Positions 1-10,699 of a DNA stretch of 64,000 bases are shown in pieces. The stretch comes from Blastocystis sp. Blastoise. Its lineage: Eukaryota; Sar; Bigyra; Opalinata; Blastocystidae. The stretch is taken from positions 558,001-622,000 of the forward strand of contig JBBPEB010000034.1 in NCBI GenBank assembly GCA_039096225.1, in the 5' to 3' direction. Under the pieces are notes generated by a model. That model saw only the letters and a list, made by a program, of their open reading frames with translations. It searched no databases and was not told the DNA's origin. Position 1 is the stretch's first letter, and each line of letters opens with the position of its first letter. The translations under genes were made by a program, and so were the position numbers.

Positions 1-717
1 TTCATACTTATATTATTAAATACTATCTATAGTTCTTATAACAGTATTCTACATGAATATTCCCGCGATTATACGTTTGTTTCTATTCCTGACGCTTTAT
101 CTAATTTGTATCCTTCTCTCACTACAAACTTTAAACATACAAGTATACATTTATATATTATACTTATTATTATTCTATTTATTACTATTATATTTATTAT
201 AATCTTATTATAATCTTATTATTATGCTAATTATTATACTTAATATTTTTATAAACAATAAACATTATTCTTTTCCTATAGATCAAGTGATGCGTGGATA
301 TATATATAAGTATATACATATGTCTCGAGAGGATATATATCAAACATTATATCATTTCAAACAATATAATGTACCTATTAAAGCACTTCTAGATACAAAA
401 CTATATAGAACATTCATTATACGTTGGAATATATTAATGTATATATACGATGATATTTCTTCCTCTTTTTCTCTTCAAAATTATAATCGAACATTGTTTT
501 ATACGCATGTAGGTATGTTATTCTTATCATAATTATATATATATATAATAATCAATAGAATGATAATAAATATATTCATAATAATAATAATATATAATAC
601 AAAGGATAAATATAAATAATATAAACCAAATATATATAGCTGTAGAAGAAGCCTATAATCTTCATTTAATGATACATACCGGTACATATAAACTACAACC
701 ATCTCTTATTTGTACTA

Positions 718-750
<33 letters not shown>

Positions 751-1028
751 TTCTATTTAAATTCTACTTAGAAACTATACTAAATAACTATATATCTCTA
801 AATATATACTTATATATAGGATCATTTTCCAATTCGTCAAATATTTTATGTCCTTATTTTTTCATTAATTCTCTCCTTATTCTTTATTGGGTATATATTT
901 TACTATTCTATTTCAATTGAGTTATTATCATACATAGAATGTATTATTTGATTCCATCTGGATCGGACGTTATTGGCGGTTATGATCAAATTGTGTCGTC
1001 TATTCCTACAAAGAAACATCATGACTAA
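1..1028 (+). CDS. C-terminal part of a type I membrane protein, possibly ATP6AP2-like (5' end outside window)
   Basis: Phase-consistent exons are about 1-142, 282-512, 640-719, 820-890 and 938-1028 (stop TAA). The joined protein has a luminal-type region, then one strong transmembrane helix (starting after DHFPIRQ, rich in F, L and I) and a short cytosolic tail containing GGYDQIV and ending KKHHD. Helix, a short linker, then a GYDxI motif and a basic tail is how the V-ATPase accessory protein ATP6AP2 ends; that protein acts in V-ATPase assembly in the ER/Golgi. The luminal part is too divergent for me to confirm this, so the family call is inference, while the membrane topology is seen. The 5' end, including any signal peptide, lies beyond position 1. 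The introns are TA-rich with GTATAT/GTATGT donors. Confidence 0.5.
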
Positions 1029-1420
1029 TCTAATTACGTATAATAATATATAATATACTCATCTATTATTTGAATCGAAACAAATCCTTACTCTTGACTT
1101 TAAATATGGAATTCTGCTTTCAATTCATTCTTTATCTATTTATTGTAATATTTTCTTCTTTTTCTTTTTTCAAAAACATTTTTTATTCATTATTTATACT
1201 GTTATTTTTCGTTGTATTCGTTCCATTTTCCCATTGTTATGTTATATCGTCTTTCTTCGTTACTTTTTGTGTTAAATAAGACATTTCAATATTATTTCAG
1301 CAACTTAAACTCGTTTTACTCTTTTATTCTATGAGTTATATCACAAATTCGAAAACTGAATTGTGCTGAAAATCATGTTTTCTTTTCATAAACAAAATTT
1401 TTTTTTCATCCTTTTAAGTA
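1029..1420. other. Intergenic, T-rich
   Basis: About 390 bases between two genes on the same strand. A short hydrophobic open frame around 1106-1279 is simply T-rich sequence and I do not call it a gene. A homopolymer T run near 1399-1407 lies just upstream of the selenoprotein start. Confidence 0.6.
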
Positions 1421-2273
1421 ATGACAAAGCTTATTATCTATCGTTGTCAATCCTGACAAACAAACGGATACTTCGAAGAACTTGTGTATTCTCTTGGCCT
1501 TAGAATACCTTCTTTAGATCAGAGTATCCAACTTAAAGACTATCCTATATCTAAACCAAAGATTATCTTACGTAACTTGATGTACGTCGTTTATTTTGTT
1601 GCTATCGTGTATATTGCTGCGTTACAACAACGTACAACAAGTGTATTCCTTGATGATAGTACATTCCTTTCTATAAAGCAATTTGTTTTATTATATCGAA
1701 CTTATTTTTTTATCTTCGCTTATGTTATGCTGCAACTAGCTCAGATGACTAGCAGTACGAATGCATGCAGAATAACTTATGGTGGTATGTTCTAACAAAA
1801 ATAATTGGTTTTTTATATATATCTATTCTTTTTTACTATTATTTATATAGATGAAGAAATTTATAATAAATCGAGTGATGAAGATTATCCTGAAGTTGAA
1901 GTATATATATATATATTGTAAAAAAAATTTTGAATCCATTTATATATATATATATAAAGAACTATTATGATGAGTTATAAATAATATGTCTTATTTTATG
2001 TAGATATTAAGTAAAGAGCTTATAGAAAAAATTCAACACATTACTCCAACAATTGGAGTTCATACTATATCTGAAAATAATAATTTTAAAGATATACTCA
2101 AAAATGTGAATGAATCAATAAAAGAAGACAAACAGGAGCATAAAGATATTAGTAGTGCAGAGAATAATAATAATATTAATAATAATACTAAAGAAGAAGA
2201 AGAAGAAGAAGAAAAGAGAGATAAAAATGAGTCGTATCCTATTCAATCTTTAGAAGAAAAGAAGAATAATTAA
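1421..2273 (+). CDS. SELENOT: Selenoprotein T (SelT) with in-frame TGA selenocysteine codon
   Basis: Exons 1421-1784, 1851-1900 and 2004-2273 join in phase to 227 codons. Starting at the only in-frame ATG (1421), the frame reads MTKLIIYRCQS, then TGA at 1454-1456, then QTNGYFEELVYS. C-x-x-U followed six residues later by FEE matches the spacing of the SelT redox motif (CVSU then FEE in animals). Downstream come two hydrophobic segments and then STNACRITYG, matching the family's STGAFEI region, followed by the family's C-terminal block ending near LSKELIEKI. SelT is a thioredoxin-fold ER oxidoreductase. A poly-Glu, Asn-rich tail of about 60 residues extends beyond the usual length. A standard gene caller would start at 1484 and lose the active site. 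The gene implies that this organism has selenocysteine machinery. Confidence 0.88.
1454..1456 (+). promoter_or_regulatory. UGA selenocysteine recoding codon
   Basis: TGA sits exactly at the U position of the CxxU motif (TGT CAA TCC TGA). The frame is open on both sides and continues into conserved SelT residues. Read as a stop, the product would be only 11 residues. Confidence 0.85.
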
Positions 2274-3021
2274 ATATGTATATATATATTATATTATTTT
2301 CTAAATATATATATATTTATGTATAAACAAGTTTCTGTATTTACTTTCTTCACTATTTTTCTATATATTTATATTTCAATATGTTCTTTATTCTTATTTA
2401 TTATAGTTCTTAAACAAAATCAATTAGAATAATTATAAAAAGATGATTATATAGAATAGTTTAGGTTGTAAAAATATATGAATAATAATCGTAATGAAAA
2501 CATTTATAAATAAATGTTGATTGATGATTCTTTGTTATGAAATATCGTTGTATAGATAATAAAGAGGAATATTTTCTATTATTATTCATATATTCATATG
2601 TTTTATATATTTCTTTGAAAAGGCCAAACAAAAACATATCTTCCTTTTTTATTTGTATTGTCATTTTTCCTTAATTCCTTATTGATATAATGTTATTAAA
2701 GAATTGTTTTGTTTTGTTTATTATTATATAGAATAACAACAGTAGCTGATAACAAAACTAATTATTAGAATTGTAAAATATAAAAAAAATATATATATAT
2801 ATATAATACAAAGAATTAAAAAATATATATATTATTATAGAAAAAATGATATACCAAAAATGAATAAATTAAATAGATGTAAGAAGAATAATGTGTGAAA
2901 CCACTGTAAGCCTTATATGTAACTTATTATACTGAAAAGTTATCATTATTCAAGATATCCATTGTTTATATTTATTTGTTAATAGCATGACATTTTATAC
3001 TATTTACAAGTTATATATATA
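2274..3021. other. Convergent 3' intergenic region
   Basis: About 750 bases between the SelT stop and the stop of the minus-strand gene. It should contain both 3' UTRs and the SelT SECIS. A 67-codon minus frame at 2461-2664 has no recognisable features and I do not call it. Confidence 0.6.
2484..2529 (+). promoter_or_regulatory. Candidate SECIS-like stem-loop in the SelT 3' UTR
   Basis: About 210 bases past the SelT stop there is a nested inverted repeat. The outer stem is AATAATC (2484-2490) with GATGATT (2523-2529), six of seven paired. An ATGA (2494-2497) faces a TGAT (2518-2521), as in the SECIS non-Watson-Crick quartet. The inner stem is AACATTTAT with ATAAATGTT around an AA. The inner stem, about 9 bp, is shorter than canonical SECIS helices, so this is tentative; AT-rich DNA makes chance hairpins common. 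Confidence 0.25.
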
Positions 3022-4374
3022 CTAATGATGAGAATGTCTATGTTTTGAGTGATGAGAATGATGTGGTTTTCCTGATGAAAAAGTTGTTGATTTCTTTATG
3101 CTTTTTGGAATATTCTTTTTATTTTCTTTCTTTCTATTCTCTTTGTTCTTATTTTTATTTTCTCTCTTTTTATTTTTATTTTCTCTCTTTTTATCATGTT
3201 TTGTTTGTTTTGATGACTTGCGATGTTTCTTATGACTCTTCTTCTTCTTCTTCATTTTCTTTGATATATTATTTTCTTTGTTAGTATTTGATGGTGTTTC
3301 ATTCTCCGTATTCCTTATGGTATCATCATTCATAGTGTCTATAGATTCGCCATTAATCTCTATTGTCTGACTATATTGATTGGATGTTGCTGCTATAGGA
3401 GATCTTCCATTGTTTCCATAAAATATTAAATCAGATAATATAGATAACCAACTCTTATTCTTTTTATTATCATCATCATTATCATCATCATATTCTTCTT
3501 CTTCTTTTAGTTGATCCATACTATTTTGTTTTTCTTCCATATTGATATTTCTAATAGATTCTTCTTTATCTTTATCTATATTCTTCTTCTTCTCATAAAC
3601 TATATCATTATTAACATATACTGTAGAATCTTCGGGAGTATTATTCTTCATATGCTCACGAAGTGTTTTTTCACTATATATTGAAGATCCATCTTGATTC
3701 ATAGAGTTCATTATATTTTCAGAAGAAATTCGACCATATTGTTTTTCATAATATTTTAAAAATATAGATTTTAGAGATTGCTTATATAATGAATAATATT
3801 CATCATAATATTTACCAAAAATAGTAAGAGACAATACTTCTTCTATAGAATGAAGAGAATCCTTATAAATAGTACTCCATTGATCTTCTTTTGAATCTCT
3901 TCTTAACAATTCACATGTCTTATCATAAGAATGATAAGTTCCAGTATTCTTATTTGATTGCATTGATTGTTCCATCAGACTCTTTCTTGCATTATATATG
4001 ACATAAATCTCATCAGAAGCTTCCATCACATTACAAAGTACAATACATCGATTTCTATTTGCTACTGACAATTTAGTTAAAGGAGTATACGAGAGAGTCT
4101 GAATAATCTCATTTTTTGCTTTATTCTGAATAACTATTAATTCTTTAGAAATTGCATATTGATTCAAATATTCATTAATATATGCTCGCTCCATGATAGC
4201 ATAAACGATAAATGCTATTTGACTCAAAAAGAGCATAAATGACAAAATTGAATTTGATGGTCTATCATCGGCAGGCTGTACGATAGCATTAGATTCAGCA
4301 TTAAAATCCTCATTTTCGTTATAATCTTCTGAACTATCAGCGAGATACTCATAATCCGAATCTACTTCTTCCAT
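3022..4374 (-). CDS. Uncharacterised single-pass membrane protein with acidic N-terminus and Lys/His-rich tail
   Basis: A single uninterrupted frame of 450 residues starting MEEVDSDYEYL and ending in a His-rich HHSKHRHSHH (stop TAG). Order of parts: an acidic N-terminus (1-30), one hydrophobic segment (about 43-65, ILSFMLFLSQIAFIVY), a helical Lys/Glu/Tyr-rich middle, an acidic stretch with DDDNDDDN (about 295-305), and a strongly basic tail with repeated KKRENKNK units and a terminal His cluster. I recognise no family. The basic tail suggests nucleic-acid or acidic-surface binding and the His cluster could bind metal, but both are guesses from composition. It is one of few intronless long genes here. 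Confidence 0.75.
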   Translation of the reverse strand: MEEVDSDYEYLADSSEDYNENEDFNAESNAIVQPADDRPSNSILSFMLFLSQIAFIVYAIMERAYINEYLNQYAISKELIVIQNKAKNEIIQTLSYTPLTKLSVANRNRCIVLCNVMEASDEIYVIYNARKSLMEQSMQSNKNTGTYHSYDKTCELLRRDSKEDQWSTIYKDSLHSIEEVLSLTIFGKYYDEYYSLYKQSLKSIFLKYYEKQYGRISSENIMNSMNQDGSSIYSEKTLREHMKNNTPEDSTVYVNNDIVYEKKKNIDKDKEESIRNINMEEKQNSMDQLKEEEEYDDDNDDDNKKNKSWLSILSDLIFYGNNGRSPIAATSNQYSQTIEINGESIDTMNDDTIRNTENETPSNTNKENNISKKMKKKKKSHKKHRKSSKQTKHDKKRENKNKKRENKNKNKENRKKENKKNIPKSIKKSTTFSSGKPHHSHHSKHRHSHH

Positions 4375-5268
4375 GTGTTTTTATTTATTTGGAAAGATAT
4401 TACTTGTCTAGAATACTCATTAATGTCAAATATATATAAGCATACTGAGTTGAACAAACTACAAGGTATTTATTATCAGAAATAAAAATTTTCTTCAGTT
4501 TTTCAAAAAAAAAAATGTTTTTCGTTTTCCTTTCATTTATCTGATATATTTAATATTGCTCTCATATATATTAGGATATGTCTTTTTGATATTCAATTTG
4601 TTAAGACTACATTAAAACAATGTCATTTCATTTCACTTATGTTAATTTATATTATTTTCTATTGTAAAAGCGATTCTCAGAGTGTTAAATCGTTTATTAA
4701 GCATTAATAGCTAAACTCCTAGAATTCATGAAAATAATCAGTAAAAAAGAACATATAACTTGAAGTCAGTTTATAAAATACATCATAAGTAGTACATAAA
4801 ATCATAGTGATATGATATAGAATCACTAACAAAAGAATACATACTCTGTCAAAAATATGATAGAATTTTTCTGATGAAGAAATAACTCTGATTATATAAT
4901 GTATTTCTGAGTATATTCTAGAATATTCATGAAAACATAAACTGGATGAAGGAAAAAGAAACACAAACACAATAAAAACGTCTTCTTTTGTATAGAATTT
5001 GATTGGTTGAACGAAATCAATTGAATCATATGAGACACACATCCATTGGATGACCATAATGTGCGGTTATTTTTGTTTTTTTATCACAAACTGAGTCATT
5101 TTTTTGTTTTTTTTTCAATAGAAGCTGTTGTATTTTTTTTCCTTGTAAACCTGTCTCAGGATTTCATTTTGTCGAATATATTTTTATTTTGAGTCTATTT
5201 ACTGTCTTCTATAAATAAAAAGTTTTACTACAGAATTCACGAGATAATTGAAAAATCACATTACAAAT
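4375..5268. other. Divergent intergenic region (shared promoter space)
   Basis: About 890 bases between two divergently transcribed genes. Apart from the doubtful 4719-5057 frame it holds homopolymer A and T runs (for example near 4506-4515 and 5100-5117) and nothing else I recognise. Confidence 0.5.
4719..5057 (-). CDS. Possible small hydrophobic protein, unsupported by family
   Basis: A 112-codon frame starting at an ATG complementary to 5055-5057. It has mixed, non-repetitive composition (several Cys, Trp and His) and one hydrophobic stretch (ILLLVILYHITMIL). It lies in the divergent gap between the 3022-4374 gene and the MORN gene. No motif is recognised; it could equally be a chance frame in about 900 bases of intergenic DNA. 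Confidence 0.25.
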   Translation of the reverse strand: MVIQWMCVSYDSIDFVQPIKFYTKEDVFIVFVFLFPSSSLCFHEYSRIYSEIHYIIRVISSSEKFYHIFDRVCILLLVILYHITMILCTTYDVFYKLTSSYMFFFTDYFHEF

Positions 5269-5934
5269 ATGATAAATAAGCCTTTGAACTCTGTGAATGA
5301 TGATCAAGTTATATCTTATAAGACATCTCCTTCAAATTCTTTCAGTAAATGTGAATGGACTATTTATCCGGATGGTAGATATCAAGGATTCTTAAGAGAT
5401 AATAAAAAAGAAGGAAAAGGTCAATATTTATATTCTAATGGTGACCTCTATGAAGGACTATTTCATAAAGATATGCGCCAAGGATTTGGTATAGCTCGGT
5501 ATACTAATGGAGATAAGTATGAAGGGCAATGGAAGAATAATCAGTTTAGTGGTTCCGGTATATATTCTTATAGTAATGGCCAGACTTATGAAGGTCAGTT
5601 TCGATATGGATTTATGAATGGTTTTGGAGTCTACCATTGGCCTAATGGAGATAAATATATTGGTTTCTTTAAGAATGATAAAAGACATGGTTATGGTGTT
5701 TTTTATGATAAAATTGGTTGCATATATGATGGTTATTGGAAATACGATAAGAGAAGTGGTCGAGGAACAATTATGTTTCCTGATGGTTCTTATTACAAAG
5801 GTCATTGGCATAATGATAAATGGCATGGATTTGGTGTATATCTTAATAAAGATGGATTAATTACTCCTGGAAGATGGTGCGAACAAAGGATTATTACTAA
5901 ATGCTCTATTGCTAAATTATTTGCGGAATTCTAA
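5269..5934 (+). CDS. MORN-repeat protein (seven repeats)
   Basis: An intact intronless frame of 221 residues. I start it at the first ATG (5269, MINKPLNSV) rather than an upstream TTG. After about 40 residues, seven consecutive 23-residue MORN repeats follow the pattern Y-x-G-x-[FW]-...-G-x-G-x-...-[NDK]-G (first YQGFLRDNKKEGKG, then YEGLFHKD, YEGQWKNN, YEGQFRYG, YIGFFKND, YDGYWKYD, YKGHWHND). MORN arrays bind membranes or act as scaffolds, and are common in flagellar, centrosomal and junctophilin-type proteins and at the N-terminus of some lipid kinases. No catalytic domain follows, so the role is probably structural. Confidence 0.93.
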   Translation: MINKPLNSVNDDQVISYKTSPSNSFSKCEWTIYPDGRYQGFLRDNKKEGKGQYLYSNGDLYEGLFHKDMRQGFGIARYTNGDKYEGQWKNNQFSGSGIYSYSNGQTYEGQFRYGFMNGFGVYHWPNGDKYIGFFKNDKRHGYGVFYDKIGCIYDGYWKYDKRSGRGTIMFPDGSYYKGHWHNDKWHGFGVYLNKDGLITPGRWCEQRIITKCSIAKLFAEF

Positions 5935-6742
5935 TCTTTATTATCATTTAATATGTCTAGAAAAAGTTAATTGTATTTATGTGTTGAAGAATGATTATTT
6001 CGTTAACCATTAATTCTATTTTTCTTTCTAAATATTTGTTTTATTATTATTTGATTCTTTATATTTATTGTTTATATTGTTAAATAATCTATTCTCTATA
6101 TTATTGTACTACGAATAATTCCCTATATATTCTTTTGTTTGTAATCATAATAATATATATGTTCTTATGTGTTTTTTTTTAAATATATTGTTTTCATTTT
6201 ATTCATGCGCTAAATATATGTTGCTATAAATGTTTTTTTTGTTATCATGTCATATTTGCTGGTTTATTTCATTTTTTTCTTTTTTTGTCAGTCTCTATGT
6301 CTTCTTTTGTTCCATCCTTGATTCACAATCATTCTCTAAAGTATCGTTTCATATGAATGGTTTGTTTATATAGTTAAAAACTATTATTTTACACTCATTT
6401 CTATTTAATTACATTTTAAAGTATTTTGAACAATCATATGCTCACTAAATCGTTTTAATTCATTATATTCAAATCAATGAAGATAAATTTAATCATAATT
6501 AACTAATGCATACAAGCATCATTTAGACAATTCAATAAAAAAGTTGTTTAGTTAATGCTAAAAAGTATATGGATTTCAAAAAAATGATTATTTACTTGAC
6601 ATTCCATTTAAATGACAAGGAAAGTTCTATTTAAAAAGATAACACTGAAAAGAATTTCAGACACTACTGAAATTCAATGCTGGTTTTTAACCGTTTATTT
6701 GAGAAAATTGGTTTTTTAATTTATTTTATAGTATTAAGCAAT
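5935..6742. other. Intergenic, AT-rich
   Basis: About 800 bases with homopolymer tracts and no coding signal. The only item is the 5' flank of the UTP25 gene. Confidence 0.6.
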
Positions 6743-9700
6743 ATGTCACAAAAACGTTCTACTGGATCTCTCTATGATATGTTTCTCGACACATTTCATG
6801 TGAAAGAAGAATTAGAAAAAGTAGAACAAGAAAACAAAGAAGCTAAGAAAGTCAAGCCAGCAAAGAAAGTGAAGAAAGAACAACAAATTGAAGAAGAAGA
6901 AATAGAAGAATTTGATCCTAATCAACAATATATTTATGAAAAGGTAGAGAATCCTGAAGATGAGGTTTATGTGCCTAGTGATGAAGATGAAGAAATGATA
7001 GGATCTGAAAATGAGAATATAGACGATGATATGGCTCTTCTTGAAAATGATGAAGAAGATGAAGATGGTGTTATTGAGGATGATGAGAATATAGAAGAAG
7101 GTGAAGAAGAGAATGATGATGGAATTCGTAGTATGTTTTATTTTTCATAATACTCTTTTTATATATATGAAAAGAATCCATCTATGAATATAATTATAGT
7201 TCAGAATGGTGAGAATTATGATAATACAGAGACTAGTAAACAAAATCATGATTATTATGACACAATTGATGTTAATGATGAAAAAATCGCTTTAACTGAA
7301 CGTAAAGAAGAGGCTTTAGACGATTTAGATAACGAGGAAGACAAAGAAACTAAAGAAGATGAAGAAAATCTTAAAGATCCCTTTGTCAGAGAAATATATC
7401 AAGCGAAATTCTCTGTGAAACAACAAAAATATATAGATAAATATGAGTATATGAAGGGGTTTATTAATTTATTTTGTTTTTATTATTATTATGCTTTTAT
7501 TATTATGTTTATTATTTTATTATAATAATATAAAAATCTCTTAATATTTCGTATACCTTTATAAACTTCTATTTATATTGAATATCCTATAGTTGGTCTT
7601 ATTCAAAGTTGAATTTCGATGATTCGACTCAATCTCGTTACTGTATTCCTAGCATCTCGTCAAGTAATAAGAATGATACTATTACTGCTAAAAATAATTG
7701 GATTAAAAATAGTTTTATTAAAGTATATATATATATTATTCACTATTCTTATTCTTATTTTATTCTTAAAAAGTCTATTGCTTATATATATATATATATA
7801 ATTATTGTATATATATATAATTATTGTATATATAGGACAGATTGCAAAAACCATTAGAATCTGTATATAAATCGACTTCGAATCCAGAATTATTTAATAA
7901 ATTATTTTCTATAATAAATGATTATAATGATATTCTCTATGCTAATATGAATGATGAAGACAGAGATTGTGTCAGAAATAGTATTTCAGAACACATTCTG
8001 AATCACATACTTAAAGTATATATATATTATTATTCATATACTATTTATTATGATAATCATTTTCTGCATATATAATGTATATAAAATACTACATTTTTTT
8101 TGTTGTAGAATTCTTTTATCATTAGTATTTATCCTCTATAATATATCATGTATATAATTATAAGTTTATGATTATTTTTAAATATAGAGTCGTGATATCG
8201 AGATGCGTCACACTCGTAAAATTCACGAAAGAGCGTTAAAAGAACGTCAGCGTCATCGTGAATTAGAAGAGAAATATAGATTAGCTCAAGAGTCAGGTGA
8301 AGTCATAAAGAAGAAGAAGAGTAAGAAGAATAAAGATATTATAGTCGATGAAGATAATACTGTTGATGATATTAAGAAAGAAAATGATGTGATGAATAGT
8401 ATTCAGAAAGTAATTAAAGAAGAGAAGAAGAAGGAGAAATCAGGAATAAAAGAGGGAGAAACATTATTAGAAACTAATGAAGAACAAGAACAAGAATATC
8501 GTGATCAAGGATATACCAGACCCAAAGTATATTTATAATATTATATTTATATTATTATTAGGATTTTTGTTTATATATTTTTTATTTATATTTATTATTA
8601 TTATTGTTCTTCTTCTTCTTATTATTATTATTGAATAGGTATTAGTGATATGTCCCTTTAAGTATAATGCATATATGTTTGTAAATAGTCTCGTGAAACT
8701 ACTTCCAAAGGATGTGACTATAGAGGGAATAAAACGATTTAAACAGGAATACGAGGGAGATAATGATGAAAATAGTAGTATTTATATATATTTAGTTATA
8801 ATTTTATATTATTATTATGATTATAAATTGATTAATTATGGAATAAAGTATAATAATATTTATTATTATTATATATTATATATAGAGCAAAATGCATTAA
8901 CTAAAGCATTTCCTGGTAATAATGAAGGTATATATATATATATATATACTATTAACAATTATAACAATTCTATATATATATAGATTGTTTTAGATTTGGT
9001 ATGGCATTCAAACGAAAAACTGTCTCCATTTTTAAAGATTTCTACAATAGTGATATGATTGTCGCCAGTCCCGTGGGAATTCGTCAAATTATAGGGGAAT
9101 CTGGTGAGAAGAATCGTAATTTTGATTTTTTAAGTAGTATTGAGATATTATATATTGAGAATGCTGATATAATTGATTATCAAAATTGGAGTCACATGAT
9201 TACTATATGTAAAACGATGAATAGAACATTAAGAAAAAGTAGAGAAACTGATTTTTCTCGTGTAAAAGAATATGTTTTAGATGGATATAGTGAATATATG
9301 CGCCAAACGATTATTACAAGTCGATATATTGAACCCAAAATGAAATCACTGATGAACTTACAATCTCATAATTATAGGGTATGCTGATTATAATTATTAT
9401 TATCATATATATATATATATAATAACCGTGATTATTTAGGGTAAATATGAAATTCGAGGACGATATGAAGGAAGTGTATCTTATGTTTATGTATATATAT
9501 ATATATAGAATTAGTATTATGAATATTAATATATAAATATATTTTCACCTTCTGTATTCTGAATATATATAAATATATATATTGATTTTAGTCTCAAAAT
9601 CGTCAATTATTTGTTCGTCTCCCCGCGGTTAATTTATTAGATATTAATAATAGTCGAATGACTTATTTTAAAGACCATATTCTTCCATTCATTCAAAAGA

Positions 9701-9872
9701 AAGAAAATAAAGGTATATATACATGATTATTATATATTATTATTCTATTTATTATTATTTGTTATGCTTTCTAGGTATATTATTATATGTTGAAGAATAT
9801 TTGGATTATGTATCTATACGTAATCTAATGATGGAAGAAATTGATGAAGAAGAAGTAGCTGTTCTTAATGAG

Positions 9873-9903
<31 letters not shown>

Positions 9904-10462
9904 ATTATTATTTTAATTATAATATATATATAGATATCTTCCAAAGAGTGAATGTCAACGTTCGTTAACATATTTTAAAAACGGAATTGTACGAATACTT
10001 CTTTACAGTGGTCGTTATCATTATTTCCGTCGTCAAAACCCTCAGGGTGTTCAAACCGTGTTTTTTATCGGTTTACCAAGAGAAGCATCCTTGTATATAC
10101 ATATAACTATATATATAACTATATATAACTATATATATAACTATATATAACTATATATATAACTATATATAACTATATATATTACTATATATATAACTAT
10201 ATATAACTAACTATATATATATAGTTATCAGGATATAATTAATACGATGCCTCCTTCTCCTCTTTCTATCTCTGCTACTACTCTATATACCAACTATGAA
10301 GGAAACGAAGTATATATATATATATACATTATTATTATTATCCATTATTTTTTCATTTATTTTCTTTAAAATATTATATATATATAGTTGGAACGTATTG
10401 TGGGTACAGATCGATATAAAACGATGATTAAAGGAAAACGTAGCTCTTTTATATTCTGTTAA
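6743..10462 (+). CDS. UTP25: UTP25 / DIEXF family small-subunit processome protein
   Basis: Fourteen phase-consistent exons: 6743-7130, 7200-7458, 7593-7722, 7836-8015, 8188-8526, 8639-8777, 8886-8927, 8984-9378, 9440-9490, 9592-9712, 9775-9871, 9934-10092, 10225-10309 and 10388-10462 (TAA). The start is MSQKRSTGSLYDMF. The N-terminus is the acidic Glu/Asp-rich region typical of the family. The C-terminal half carries the degenerate helicase-like UTP25 core: VLVICPFKYNA, DCFRFGMAFK, DFYNSDMIVASPVGIR, FDFLSSIEILYIENAD, QNWSHM, EYMRQTIITS, RQLFVRLPAVN and the final VRILLYSGRYHYFRR and VFFIGLPREA. UTP25 acts in the nucleolus in 18S rRNA maturation and is essential in yeast. No true Walker A motif is seen, as expected for the family. 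All introns are 50-170 bases and TA-rich. Confidence 0.92.
10093..10224 (+). repeat. TAACTATATA tandem repeat filling UTP25 intron 12
   Basis: The intron between exons 12 and 13 of UTP25 is made almost wholly of alternating ACTATATATATA and ACTATATA units, about ten copies. It is a different unit from the plain (TA)n of most introns. Confidence 0.8.
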
Positions 10463-10699
10463 ATATATTTATCATTTTTCTTTATTATTTTATATACATT
10501 GTTTTACTAAATGTTGTTATTATATGTTTATATACATATATTTGTTTGTTTTATTCATATATATACTATTATAGAACAAATCCTAAAGAATAATATACTT
10601 AAACAAAAAATAAAAGACATATTCTTATTGAACTCAAATATAATACTACACATTGAAAATTAATTAAATTCTATTAATATAAATAATATATATATATAA

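Noticed and set aside
1070-1279. 69-codon hydrophobic frame upstream of SelT
   Set aside because: No good ATG at the start, composition dictated by T-rich DNA, and it lies in the 5' flank of SelT.
1484-1795. Gene start at GTG 1484 as an independent membrane protein
   Set aside because: The frame extends upstream through a TGA to an ATG that supplies the CxxU motif, and the three-exon structure is SelT.
5458-5860. Overlapping frames within the MORN gene
   Set aside because: Shadows of the MORN coding sequence; they have no MORN pattern themselves.
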